Assembly (NCBI RefSeq): GCF_030848475.1 | Contig: NZ_JAVDDS010000001.1 | Coordinates: 150,334 to 214,333, forward strand | Source: Herbivorax alkaliphila | GTDB lineage: Bacteria; Bacillota; Clostridia; Acetivibrionales; Acetivibrionaceae | Reading direction: 5' to 3' | DNA length: 64,000 nt | Shown here: piece after piece, positions 16,226 through 25,096 of the stretch | Numbering within the stretch: position 1 is the stretch's first letter | Layout: each line of letters begins with the position of its first letter | The notes under the pieces: model-generated | Seen by the model: the letters and a program-made list of their open reading frames with translations, nothing else | What the model was told of the DNA's origin: nothing | The model's database searches: none | Made by a program: the position numbers and the translations under genes

Positions 16226-19012
16226 AATAAGTCTTATCAGATCCCTTAATGCCTCACGAACTTTTTCTAGCTCTATTACATTTACATTTTCCCAAAACTC
16301 TTCTTTTTGAACTTTTTCAATTATATGCTTTTGTTCTTTTACTTTAGGTATATTATATAACTTAGATAATTCTTTTGCTGTTTTTACAATGCTTCTTATA
16401 GGCTTTTTAGCATTATTATTTTGAAGTAGTGCCAAATTTACAGTATAAATAAGATAATCAAACCTTTTTGCAAGTTCATCATCTTCTATAGGTGGAATTA
16501 ATGGTGAAATATGCTCTTTTATTTCTGATACTTTTTTTACATCTAAATGTTCCCATTCATCCTTATTTTTATAAGTATCCACATAACGCAAATGAAGCTT
16601 TACTCTAAAACTTTCTTCATTTAGAGATAAAACTTTATCCCTTAAATCTTTTACAAGACTCTCACGATATTTTATATATTTGTCTTTCTCATATTGTGTG
16701 TCTTGAAGCTCCCTTACAATATTAACTTTTAAATTGTATATCTTTTCGGATAAAGACTTTTGTATTCCTAATCCACCGGTATTTTTCTCAACACGGAAAA
16801 ATTCAAAATTATTGCAAAAATCAAATATTAAAAACTCTTCCTTGTCAATTCCCACACCAAGTAAATCTTTGCAAGGTCTTGTTCCTCTTCCTATCATTTG
16901 CCAGAATTTAGACTTAGAACGTACTTTTTTGAAAAACACAAGATTTAATATTTCATGAATATCTATACCTGTATCTAGCATGTCCACTGAAACTGCAATT
17001 TGAGGAAACTTATCTCTTGTGGCAAAATACTCCATTAAAGAATCTACATGATTTATGCTGTAATCTATCTGTTTTATAAAATCTTCTTCAAAATCTGGAT
17101 ATATTTTATGGAATCTATCTACAATAGCTTTTGCATGAAAACTGTTTTTTGCAAATATTATTGTCTTTCCAAGTTTTTCTCCAGCTTCAACTTTTAAACC
17201 CTTATCCATAAGCCTATTTAAAACCATATCAATGGTACTTTCATTAAAAAGCCATTGGTCTATGTCATTGCTTGATAAACTATCATCTATAATTTCATCA
17301 TCTTCAAATGTATTTTCAAACTCTTCCTTCTCTTTATCACTCAAATCATTATATAAAATACCATCTGCCATTATTTTTGGCTTAACTTCAATTGTTGAAT
17401 AAGGTACAAGATATCCATCTTCTACAGCTTTTTCAAGGTCATATACAAAAGTGGTTATACCTTTTTCTAACTCAAATATTTTATATGTGTTTTTGTCTAT
17501 TTCATCTTTTGGGGTAGATGTAAATCCCAATAAAAGTGCATCAAAATAGTTAAAAATGTCTTTATACTTTTTGTAAATGCTACTATGACTTTCATCTATA
17601 ATAATAAGGTCAAAGTACCCTGGAGTAAAAAGTCTTTTTCCAGATTCATTTTTAGTTTCGTCAATTGCATTCATCATTTCTGGATAAGTTGAGAATATTA
17701 TGCAAGCCTCCTCTGGATTATCAATTTCATCTAAAAGATTACAAAGGGGCAAATTGGGTAAAAGATTTTTAAAATTGCTTTTTGCCTGTTGTACAAGAAC
17801 TTTTCTGTCTGCAAGAAATAATATATTTTTTATATATCCATGACCCTTTAGTATATCAACAATTGATATGGCTGTTCTGGTTTTTCCACTTCCTGGTGCC
17901 ATAACTAAAAGCATTTTTCTCTTTCTTTTCTCTATCGCCTCACAAACTGCTGTAGCAGCTTCCCTTTGATAGTATCTGTTTGCAATACTACTGTTTATAT
18001 CTATATTTTTAAGAGGTTTTTTATTCTTTCTTCTATTTACAATAAGCTGCATCTGATCCTTTGTAAAAATACCTGCAACCTGTCTTTTAGGGTATCCCCT
18101 TTTATCATCTATAAAAAGTATTTCAAATCCATTTGTAATGAAAATTAATGGCCTCTGTCCATATCTCTCCTCTAAGCAGTCTGCATATAGTTTAGCTTGC
18201 TGCAGTCCACCAACAGGATTAACACTGGCTTTCTTTGCTTCAACTAATGCTAAAGGCTTTCCATTATCACCATATAGCACATAGTCAACAAAAGCTAGAC
18301 CTGAAGGAGTTTCCATCCCCTCTACTCCTACTTCTTCTATATAGTCTCTTCCTAATATCCAGCCTGCAAATTTTAATTCCACATCAATATATTTTTTTCG
18401 TGTCTGTTCTTCGCTTATACTGTCAACCTTAAATTTATAGTTTTCTGATGCCCTCACTCTATTTGCCGTCATTGATTTTCTAAGCTTCTCATTTTCACTT
18501 CTCATTTGTTCAAGCTTTTTATCTTTTGCACTAAGTCTTTCATACAATTCCTGCAATTCTTCTGGCCTTTTTCGCCTTTCCCTACTCTTTTCTAAAAGTG
18601 ACTCATCAAAATCTTTAACATTGTACTTTTCTGAGTAACAATAATCTATCCATCTTATAAACTCATGTAAATTTCTCAATGACAAAACAGCCTCATCCCA
18701 ATCAATTTCTTTATTAGTGTGAACTGCTGTATTGCCAAGCTTTATAATGTATTTTAAAAGAGGAAAAAGTCCCATATCTATTATATCTTTAAAGGATGAT
18801 TGATGTATTAAACTTGATATATTGTTCCGATATGGCACAGTTAAATCATCATCATTTGCATATACCCACTTAACTGAAAGCTCTAAAGCTCTTCTTGAAA
18901 GGATTGCACAGGTAGCCGGTGACACTAAAAGGCTCTTTTCTGCTTCAATTGCACTTTCTGCAAAATCACTATATTGCTCTTTAGTCTCTAAAAAATCAAA
19001 ATTTGTCCCCAT
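16220..19012 (-). CDS. Solitary type I restriction HsdR-like translocase/nuclease
   Basis: The domain order matches EcoKI-type HsdR: DUF4145 (about residues 15-130), a coiled-coil segment (150-185), a PD-(D/E)XK nuclease (about 205-290) with FVDYVL and LVEAKK, and an SF2 helicase. The helicase shows Walker A APGSGKTRTA near 374, DESH near 471, FTSTPK, and motif VI MIGRGTRP. A C-terminal EcoEI_R_C-like region closes the protein. All nuclease and helicase residues that I can see are intact. Type I enzymes need HsdM and HsdS for methylation and site choice. Neither is present in the next 25 kb on either side, so it is either an orphan that works with partners elsewhere or a stand-alone defence protein. 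The start has the ribosome site GGGGAGA. Confidence 0.88.
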   Translation of the reverse strand: MGTNFDFLETKEQYSDFAESAIEAEKSLLVSPATCAILSRRALELSVKWVYANDDDLTVPYRNNISSLIHQSSFKDIIDMGLFPLLKYIIKLGNTAVHTNKEIDWDEAVLSLRNLHEFIRWIDYCYSEKYNVKDFDESLLEKSRERRKRPEELQELYERLSAKDKKLEQMRSENEKLRKSMTANRVRASENYKFKVDSISEEQTRKKYIDVELKFAGWILGRDYIEEVGVEGMETPSGLAFVDYVLYGDNGKPLALVEAKKASVNPVGGLQQAKLYADCLEERYGQRPLIFITNGFEILFIDDKRGYPKRQVAGIFTKDQMQLIVNRRKNKKPLKNIDINSSIANRYYQREAATAVCEAIEKRKRKMLLVMAPGSGKTRTAISIVDILKGHGYIKNILFLADRKVLVQQAKSNFKNLLPNLPLCNLLDEIDNPEEACIIFSTYPEMMNAIDETKNESGKRLFTPGYFDLIIIDESHSSIYKKYKDIFNYFDALLLGFTSTPKDEIDKNTYKIFELEKGITTFVYDLEKAVEDGYLVPYSTIEVKPKIMADGILYNDLSDKEKEEFENTFEDDEIIDDSLSSNDIDQWLFNESTIDMVLNRLMDKGLKVEAGEKLGKTIIFAKNSFHAKAIVDRFHKIYPDFEEDFIKQIDYSINHVDSLMEYFATRDKFPQIAVSVDMLDTGIDIHEILNLVFFKKVRSKSKFWQMIGRGTRPCKDLLGVGIDKEEFLIFDFCNNFEFFRVEKNTGGLGIQKSLSEKIYNLKVNIVRELQDTQYEKDKYIKYRESLVKDLRDKVLSLNEESFRVKLHLRYVDTYKNKDEWEHLDVKKVSEIKEHISPLIPPIEDDELAKRFDYLIYTVNLALLQNNNAKKPIRSIVKTAKELSKLYNIPKVKEQKHIIEKVQKEEFWENVNVIELEKVREALRDLIRLIK

Positions 19013-19184
19013 AATACACTATCTCCCCTTGTAGTTCCTCTTTACCTGTCAATACTATATGCTGTAGAATAATTGTCTTATATGACTTATTATATATTAT
19101 ATCAAATAAAAAGAATAATGTTTTAGACCTTTAAGTTATTCAAAAGAAAATATTTTCATTAACCCTTGACAAATCAAGCTACAA

Positions 19185-19230
19185 CACACACTTTAATCAT
19201 GATTAAATTTAATTATGATTAAAGTGTGTG
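19185..19230. promoter_or_regulatory. 46-bp near-perfect palindrome, tandem operator candidate
   Basis: Each 23-bp half is complementary to the other with one mismatch. Inside are two tandem 16-bp palindromes, TTTAATCATGATTAAA and TTTAATTATGATTAAA. TTGACA at 19166-19171 is suitably placed upstream to serve as a -35 element, so a repressor binding here could block transcription. The ATG of the DUF234 remnant lies inside the palindrome. Confidence 0.6.
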
Positions 19231-19628
19231 AACCAATTGATAAAACCTATATCTATATGAAAACACTCATAGAGCTTCGAATAATAGAAAAAATTCTGCC
19301 TGTTACAGATAAAGCAAGAAACTTACCATTTGTATTTAAAAATATAGGTAAGTGGTGGGGGAATAACAAAATAGAAAAAAGACAGGAAAAAATAGATATT
19401 CTTGCTTTTTATGAAAACAAAGTTATATACGATGAATGTAAATACAAAAATGAAAAAATGAGTACTGAAGTCTATTTTGATTTAAAGAGCAAGAGTGAAC
19501 TTATAAATATAGGCTCAGAAAAGTACTATTATTTATTTTCAAAATCTGGCTTTAAAAATAAGCTTATCGATTTATCTAAAAAGGATACTAAGATAAAGCT
19601 CGTGGATTTAATGATGATAGTGAGTTAA
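19215..19628 (+). pseudogene. Remnant of a DUF234-type ATPase gene
   Basis: The 137-residue frame matches only pieces of the C-terminal region of archaeal-type AAA ATPases with DUF234. The YMKTLIELRIIEKILPVTDKA helix pair is followed after an apparent internal deletion by IGKWWGNN and the nuclease-like strand EKIDILAFYENKVIYDECKYKN. The central portion that normally separates these blocks (the FRFWYRF-like region) is missing, as is the entire ATPase domain. The ATG at 19215 lies in a palindrome with no ribosome site. I infer a decayed leftover of a gene deleted at this site. The PD-(D/E)XK-like motif (IDILAF..DECKYK) is still readable. Confidence 0.65.
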
Positions 19629-19723
19629 CCTACTATCTGTGATACATAATGCTTAGGGAGAATTGACGCATACATATTTATGAAATTTAAAGCTATATAG
19701 TTTTCTTTGTTGCCTTTTTTTAC

Positions 19724-21214
19724 TTATTTTAAATCTTCTTTTTTTAATATAATGTCACTATTTATCAAGCTATAGCTCGCAATAATTGCAAATATTGAAA
19801 TTGCAGGAAAGTGATATCTGCCAGCAACTTCAGTTATCATATGTAATGCAATTATACCTGATATTATGATATATAAAAAGATAATCTCATAATTATTCTT
19901 TTTCTTAATTACAATAAATGCACTTATTCCAACTAGAACTAACATAATATAATAATAAATATTACATAAAAAATTTAATCTGTTGTAATTTTTAATAAAA
20001 TCAATAGATGAAATCTTTTCCTTATCCAGACCAGAATTAATATATTTTAAAACATCATCATCAGATGACCACATAACCTTGTGTTTTCTTATAAGTAAAT
20101 TAACGTTTTGAAAAGATTGATATTTAAATCTTGCTATTCCTTTCCTAAGAAGTTCATCCTGTACTTCCTGTGGGCTTTTTTCTTTATCTTTCATTAATTT
20201 ATTAAATACATTTGAATCTTCGTAATTCCATACACCGTTGTACTCAATATTTGAGCCAACAAAAATACTAAATCCCATTGGGGATTTTGCTATATCTTGA
20301 CCCAGTGTATTAACTATTAAAAAGTTAAGAAAATTAGATGTAATGAAAAAAAATATTGGTAGAAAAATAAATATGACCACTCTAACTAGATTATCTTTTA
20401 CACTCTCTATTTTAGTATTCTTTGCAAACACAAAATAAAATATACCCATAGCAATTATCATTAACAATCCAAGTGGACGTATCGCATTTAATATTGCACA
20501 TAAAACTCCCAGTAATATAAATAAAATAGCTGATTTATAATAGTTTTTATTGTTTTCATAAATATAGTAAAAAATCAATATGCATATTAAATTAATAAAA
20601 GTAAATAAATGTTCAGTTGCAACAAGAGAATTATAAAAAATTTGTGACGGCCATAATGCCCATAATAGTGCAGCAATAAAGCCACATCTTTCACCAACTA
20701 TTCTCTTTCCTATAAGATAAATGAGAAACACAGTACCACAACTCAAAACTATATTTAATAATTGTGCTACTATGACTTCGGCACCAAAAATTCTATACAC
20801 CATTGACAATACTGCTGGATAACCAATAACATGAGGAAAAAAAGAAATGTAGTTATTTCCATCCAGATTACCATTAACTAACTTTGAAGCTACACTATGA
20901 TAATTACCAAAATCCGATACTGGAACAACATTTACAACATTAATCCATATTAACCTAGTAACAAATGTTAATAATATTAATGAAAAAATCAATATCTTTC
21001 TATTATTAAAAATAAATTTATTATCTTTTAAAAATTTCTTCGCCAAAAATAATAAAGCCACTGATAGAAAGAAAATATATATTATAAGCATTATATTGTT
21101 TTTAAATACCGGAGCTACAGGCTTACTCAAAGAAATTATTAGACCTGTAAACAAAACAAATAGCACCATCAATATTGAAAAAAAGACAGAAATAAAATAT
21201 TTTAAGTTTTTTAT
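19724..21214 (-). CDS. GT-C family membrane glycosyltransferase (PMT_2/ArnT-like)
   Basis: This polytopic membrane protein has about eleven predicted helices and the GT39/ArnT signature. An acidic pair sits in the first extracytoplasmic loop (PVSDFGNYHSVASKL, aspartate near residue 84 of the ATG frame), followed by PHVIGYPAVLSMVYRIFG. Such enzymes transfer sugars from polyprenyl-phosphate donors to proteins or cell-envelope glycans. The conventional first start at 21172 has no ribosome site. In frame 42 bp upstream, an ideal GGAGG is followed after 7 nt by ATA, giving (M)KNLKYFISVFFSILMVL, a sensible first membrane helix. I therefore extend the gene to 21214 and suspect an ATG-to-ATA change. 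No other polysaccharide genes adjoin it. Confidence 0.82.
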   Translation of the reverse strand: MKNLKYFISVFFSILMVLFVLFTGLIISLSKPVAPVFKNNIMLIIYIFFLSVALLFLAKKFLKDNKFIFNNRKILIFSLILLTFVTRLIWINVVNVVPVSDFGNYHSVASKLVNGNLDGNNYISFFPHVIGYPAVLSMVYRIFGAEVIVAQLLNIVLSCGTVFLIYLIGKRIVGERCGFIAALLWALWPSQIFYNSLVATEHLFTFINLICILIFYYIYENNKNYYKSAILFILLGVLCAILNAIRPLGLLMIIAMGIFYFVFAKNTKIESVKDNLVRVVIFIFLPIFFFITSNFLNFLIVNTLGQDIAKSPMGFSIFVGSNIEYNGVWNYEDSNVFNKLMKDKEKSPQEVQDELLRKGIARFKYQSFQNVNLLIRKHKVMWSSDDDVLKYINSGLDKEKISSIDFIKNYNRLNFLCNIYYYIMLVLVGISAFIVIKKKNNYEIIFLYIIISGIIALHMITEVAGRYHFPAISIFAIIASYSLINSDIILKKEDLK

Positions 21215-21300
21215 AACTATACCTCCTTCAATAATATTGTTTTTTTACTCTGTAATAAACAATATTAAAGTTTATACAATGAATATTCAAAACGTATAGT

Positions 21301-21333
21301 AATCATGCTCTTATGTATTTTGAGGGCATGATT
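21301..21333. terminator. Hairpin, possible terminator
   Basis: AATCATGC pairs with GCATGATT around an 11-16-nt loop. The plus side is followed by a T/A-rich tract. It lies downstream of the small minus-strand gene at 21386-21588. Confidence 0.4.
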
Positions 21334-21385
21334 TATTTTAAATAATAGATTCCACCTATGTTTAAAAATTACAGGATATATATTA

Positions 21386-21588
21386 TTATTTTCCGTTTTT
21401 GTTATAGATATAAACTTGTAGTAATAGTCCTAGTGTTCCAGATAAAAATAAAAACCCACCACCAGTTGTTTCTACAATTCCAGTAATTGGTCGAGGATTA
21501 TCAATACCATAAAACACCAAAACAATACCTATTAACAAGGAAACACCAGAAAAAAAATACATAACTTATTAATTATATTTTTGTCCAT
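21386..21588 (-). pseudogene. Small two-helix membrane protein, frameshifted at an A8 run
   Basis: A ribosome site (AGAGG) and ATG (21588-21586) open a frame MDKNIINKLCIFF that ends early. A second frame (ATG at 21562, stop 21388-21386) gives 58 residues: MYFFSGVSLLIGIVLVFYG, a hydrophilic middle DNPRPITGIVETTGG, then a second helix FLFLSGTLGLLLQVYI and a basic tail. The two frames join at the eight-base A/T run 21550-21557; one added base there would restore a single 67-residue protein. The second frame has no ribosome site of its own. It may be a sequencing or real frameshift, or slippage. I do not recognise the family. It directly precedes the GT-C gene on the same strand. Confidence 0.45.
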
Positions 21589-21629
21589 ATTATTTCATCC
21601 TCTCTTTTTATATTTACCTCAAATCATAT

Positions 21630-22607
21630 CTAATTTACAGCTAATTCAACCAGTATGGGCTTATGATCTGAACCTAAGTCAGATCCAGTTTTTCTTTCTA
21701 TCACAGTAATGTCTTCACTGACTAAACAATGATCTATTGGAATTTTAAAAAATGGAATCATTGATGGCCAAGTAGGCTGAATACCCTTTCCTAACCTGGT
21801 ATCATATACATCCATATCTCTAGAGAACTCTTTAAAAATATTTGTCCATGACGTAGTATTTAAATCACCTATAACTATTAGACTGTCACTAAACTCAGAC
21901 CTTTTTGAAGCTAAATCTCTCAACTGGTTGTTTCTGTCTTCGAAATAATTTGCCCCCATAGGTGGAAGTGGGTGCGTGCCAATTATTGTAACTTCTTTCC
22001 CATTATGCATAAAGTCTGCTACAACATTAGGAACACGAGAACCTCCATAGTATTCAATACTTTTATCTTTTAAAGGTATTTTACTTAATAAAGCAATTCC
22101 AAAATTATCTTCTCTAGGTTTTATAAGACTGTATTCATAAATCTCAAACAGTGGCTGAATATTTTCTATCCACTCTCTATTCACTTCCTGCAAAACAAAT
22201 AATTCAGGGTTTTCTGATTTAATATATTCAATAACACCTTCATAATTATCATTATCTGTATAGACATTAAAGGATATAAGGTTTAGCGTATTACTATTTT
22301 CAGGCATAACATAATCAGAACTTGAAAACTCCAAATAAAAAGGTGCTATATGAAAGAAATTAACACCTAAAACTAGTATGGCCAAACTCAAAAATTTCCA
22401 CGTCTTTAATAATAAAAACGTCACAGTAAATAATATTGCAACTACAAAATATTGAAACTTAAAATGTGCAAACAATTCTAAATACCATGCAAATCTCCCA
22501 AAGTATCCAACAACATTACAAATAAAAAATAAAGCAAATAGAGCCTCCACAAGTCCTTTTATTGATATAGATTTAAAATAAGATTTTTTATTTACACAAT
22601 CACTCAT
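21630..22607 (-). CDS. Membrane-anchored endonuclease/exonuclease/phosphatase family protein
   Basis: Three hydrophobic helices (about residues 14-34, 47-66 and 72-92) lead into a C-terminal EEP-fold domain (about 108-325). Metal-site and catalytic motifs are present: NLISFNVY, LQEVNREW (catalytic glutamate), THPLPP, IGDLNTTSW (DxN) and GSDHKPI (terminal DH pair). This arrangement resembles YafD-type proteins. Substrates in the superfamily include nucleic acids, phosphoinositides and sphingomyelin, so the specific activity here is unknown. The catalytic domain is predicted to lie outside the membrane. The ribosome site GGGGGG precedes the ATG. Upstream is a terminator hairpin, so it is an independent transcript. 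Confidence 0.82.
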   Translation of the reverse strand: MSDCVNKKSYFKSISIKGLVEALFALFFICNVVGYFGRFAWYLELFAHFKFQYFVVAILFTVTFLLLKTWKFLSLAILVLGVNFFHIAPFYLEFSSSDYVMPENSNTLNLISFNVYTDNDNYEGVIEYIKSENPELFVLQEVNREWIENIQPLFEIYEYSLIKPREDNFGIALLSKIPLKDKSIEYYGGSRVPNVVADFMHNGKEVTIIGTHPLPPMGANYFEDRNNQLRDLASKRSEFSDSLIVIGDLNTTSWTNIFKEFSRDMDVYDTRLGKGIQPTWPSMIPFFKIPIDHCLVSEDITVIERKTGSDLGSDHKPILVELAVN

Positions 22608-22758
22608 TTAAATGCTTCCCCCCAAGTTTTAGTTTAATCTTATAATATACTTTATGGATAAAATCATCAATACATTTTAAATCTTTTTATCTTATTGACA
22701 TGAAACATTTTCACCATCTAGAGACTAACGGAGTTCAATCTTAAATTCTGAAAAACAA

Positions 22759-22800
22759 AAAATACTCTAAAGTCATTATATAACTTAGAGTATTTTATAA
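22759..22800 (-). terminator. Terminator of the nitroreductase transcript
   Basis: A perfect 12-bp stem (AAAATACTCTAA with its complement, 22759-22770 and 22785-22796). On the minus strand it is followed by a T-rich tail ending in GTTTTT. It lies about 190 bp beyond the nitroreductase stop. Confidence 0.7.
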
Positions 22801-22807
22801 TATTTAA

Positions 22808-22890
22808 GTGAACTCGTTTAGCTAAAGCTAAACATCGAGGCTTCAGGTGGAGTTGAGTCTCCACCTTCTAGAAGGTGGAGTCTTAGAATA
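22808..22890 (+). repeat. Relic B of an IS605-right-end-like element, mutually exclusive hairpins
   Basis: The segment starts GTGAACTCGTTTAGCTAAAG and ends GGAGTCTTAGAAT, in parallel with relics A and C. It contains three alternating arms AGGTGGAG, CTCCACCT and AGGTGGAG, so the middle arm can pair with either neighbour. The second pairing is a perfect 22-bp palindrome. No transposase is nearby. I interpret it as a solo transposon end with a guide-RNA-like scaffold; this is inference. Confidence 0.45.
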
Positions 22891-22989
22891 AGATAAATCA
22901 TATATTTACTCTATTAGAAATTTATCATTTATTCCAAGAATATATCTTCTCATTAATGATGAATCTGTTGAGTTAGGTAACTTTTTAAT

Positions 22990-23556
22990 CTATACCCAGT
23001 CAACAATAACCTCTTTTTTCTCAGGTGCTTGTGGAAATTCTTTCAAAGGATACCCAAAGGCTATAGGTCCGAATACCACTTCATCTTCCTCCAATTTTAA
23101 AACAGATGCTTTAAAATTATCATCTACTGCCATAGTGGCAAATCCAAGCCAACAACTTCCGATCTTCAGTGATCTTGCCGCTAACATCATATTTTGACAA
23201 ACCATAGGGCAATCCACTTCATAGCTGACCATTTTTTTACCTATAACAAATATTATTGCAGGTGCAGAGTAGCATATTGAGTCTTCTAATGCATCATCAA
23301 ATTCTTTTCTCATATTTTTAAAATACTCATCTGCATTATCCATAAAAGCTGCATATATAGGTTTGGCATTTTGAGCAAGTTTTTTTATTATTTCATCATT
23401 TGTTACAACAACAAAACGCCAAGGTTGAACGCCTGCTCCTGTTGGTGCGTAATTACCAGCATCTAAAATTTTCTTGATTGTGTCAACCTCAATTTTGCGA
23501 TTAGAATAAAACCTAACAGACCTACGATTTTTAATGTTTTCAATTACTTCATTCAT
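22990..23556 (-). CDS. Nitroreductase family FMN-dependent oxidoreductase
   Basis: The 188-residue protein shows the nitroreductase fold from end to end: RRSVRFYSNRKI at the N-terminus (FMN phosphate arginines), APTGAGVQPWRFVVV, MVCQNMMLAARSLKIGSCWLG in the dimer core, and the C-terminal FGYPLKEFPQAPEKK. These are cytosolic homodimeric flavoproteins that use NAD(P)H to reduce nitro compounds, quinones or flavins; the physiological substrate is unknown. It starts about 20 bp downstream of the AraC-GyrI regulator on the same strand, so the two form an operon, and the regulator probably controls it. The ribosome site GGGAGG is well placed. Confidence 0.9.
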   Translation of the reverse strand: MNEVIENIKNRRSVRFYSNRKIEVDTIKKILDAGNYAPTGAGVQPWRFVVVTNDEIIKKLAQNAKPIYAAFMDNADEYFKNMRKEFDDALEDSICYSAPAIIFVIGKKMVSYEVDCPMVCQNMMLAARSLKIGSCWLGFATMAVDDNFKASVLKLEEDEVVFGPIAFGYPLKEFPQAPEKKEVIVDWV

Positions 23557-23575
23557 AAATAAAACCTCCCTATAA

Positions 23576-24439
23576 TTAATCTATTGGAACACATATATCC
23601 ATCTCAACATTTGAATTGCCAAGTGTTGTTTTTGTTTGATCATATATCTGAAGATCACGACCTGTTTTTGAAAGCTCATAACCTGAACAAGGTAGCCAGT
23701 CTTTGTATATATAACCATATGTATTTGCAACTTCTTTAGCAGAACCAGTGTGCGAAAATACTAGATATCGTGAATAAATTAGCTCAAATTCTTCCATGCC
23801 CTTTGGTACAGTATAATTGTTACCAACTTCAACACAGACAGTATGTATCAGTGTGTCTTCATCCTTATATCCATTTTCACAAATACCATAAATAATATTG
23901 GCCTTTACTTTTCCCTGTATTTCATCTATTCGTTTTTTAAATACTTTAGAATGAAATTTTTCAATTGTTGATTTTTCAGCATTTTCTCTAAGTGTAGTAA
24001 AAAGCTTCATTCCTACAGCTTTTTTTGCTTCGTGTATTACTATTTTGGGTTGAATACCACTTTTAGAATTATTGTTTATTCCTAAAAGACTTATTTTGTC
24101 AGAAATCTGGACTTTGGTCTTTAGCTTTCTATATCTAGCTGGAGTTATACCAAAATGTTTTACAAAAGCTCTAATAAACACTTCTTGAGATTCAAATTTA
24201 TTATCTAAAGCTATGTCAATTATTCTTAAAGAGGTATTATTTAACTGTTTAACAGCTCTTCCAAGTCTTCTTTTTCTAATATAAGACATTACTGGTTCTC
24301 CTGCCATTGCAGAAAACATTCTATGAAAATAATACTTTGATAAACATGAAATTTTAGCAAGTTCATCTAAAGTTATTTCCTCGTTGAGGTTTTCATCAAT
24401 ATAATCAATTGTGTCTTGAATTCTTTGATAGTAATTCAA
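23576..24439 (-). CDS. AraC-family regulator with GyrI-like effector domain
   Basis: The N-terminal 105 residues form an AraC-type double helix-turn-helix: ITLDELAKISCLSKYYFHRMF, then IIDIALDNKFESQEVFIRAF and FGITPARYRK. The C-terminal half (about 130-285) matches the GyrI-like/effector-binding fold that senses amphipathic drugs in Rob and SoxS-like regulators (VGMKLFTTLRENA, the YSRYLVFSHTG strand, DLQIYD). I choose the TTG at 24439 because AGGGGGG lies 8 bp before it and the protein then begins at the family-typical NYYQRIQDTIDYI. The ATG at 24472 lacks a ribosome site. Cotranscribed with a nitroreductase, it probably responds to a toxic aromatic or drug-like compound. Confidence 0.88.
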   Translation of the reverse strand: MNYYQRIQDTIDYIDENLNEEITLDELAKISCLSKYYFHRMFSAMAGEPVMSYIRKRRLGRAVKQLNNTSLRIIDIALDNKFESQEVFIRAFVKHFGITPARYRKLKTKVQISDKISLLGINNNSKSGIQPKIVIHEAKKAVGMKLFTTLRENAEKSTIEKFHSKVFKKRIDEIQGKVKANIIYGICENGYKDEDTLIHTVCVEVGNNYTVPKGMEEFELIYSRYLVFSHTGSAKEVANTYGYIYKDWLPCSGYELSKTGRDLQIYDQTKTTLGNSNVEMDICVPID

Positions 24440-24472
24440 TGTATTCCCCCCTCTTAAAACACATTTTATCAT

Positions 24473-25096
24473 TATTATTGTATCAAAAATTGATGTTTTT
24501 TGCTTTTAATAACTAACAATCATTTAGTCGCATTAGAAAGATATTTATCTATTAGCTTTTCTGCAAGTTTTTTATGTGCATTAGCTTGTGCAACCAGAAT
24601 AACTATAGTCAAGTATAAGCAAAATTATATAATCTTTACTGTATCTTTTGTTTTGGAGAGGCATAAGAACTTTTGCTTTTGTATAGTTATTTATCATTAT
24701 AGTTAGTTTCCTCAATAATATTATGCGGTATTAAAAACCACATCACAAGCTTTAGATAACAAAATAATGAGATATTTAACATTAGAATGAGATAGAGGTT
24801 AAAAATTTTATAAAATCACGTATTTTAAATTAATATGATGGAAAATAAACCAAAACCAATCTTGTAGTATTCAATACTACGCGATATACTATAGTTAACA
24901 AGAAGTTGCAGCAACAACAAACAAGATATCTTGTTTTAAATAAATCAAGCAAAAGGCCGATGCTTATAATAGTACAAAAAAGTGTTTTTTTAATTTTATA
25001 TCTTTGAGAAAAATATACATAAAGAACGTGCAAAGAACAAGGGGAGCTTGAAATATCCGGATTAAAGCAATACTCAAAAGAAGAGGAGAGTGAAAT
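24473..25096. other. Gene-poor stretch with a cluster of short palindromes
   Basis: No convincing gene lies here. A minus-strand frame near 24524-24610 encodes AQANAHKKLAEKLIDKYLSN, possibly a gene remnant. Between 24860 and 24936 four palindromes cluster: GTAGTAT-TCA-ATACTAC, ACTATAGT, GTTGC-A-GCAAC and the perfect 18-mer AAACAAGATATCTTGTTT. A TATAAT occurs at 24965-24970 without a good -35. Confidence 0.5.

Noticed and set aside
16220..19012. Complete type I restriction-modification system
   Set aside because: No hsdM or hsdS gene was found in the window; only an HsdR-like gene is present.
24524..24610. Short minus-strand frame ending AEKLIDKYLSNATK
   Set aside because: It is about 30 residues with no clear start or ribosome site, and its family is unknown; mentioned only as a possible remnant.
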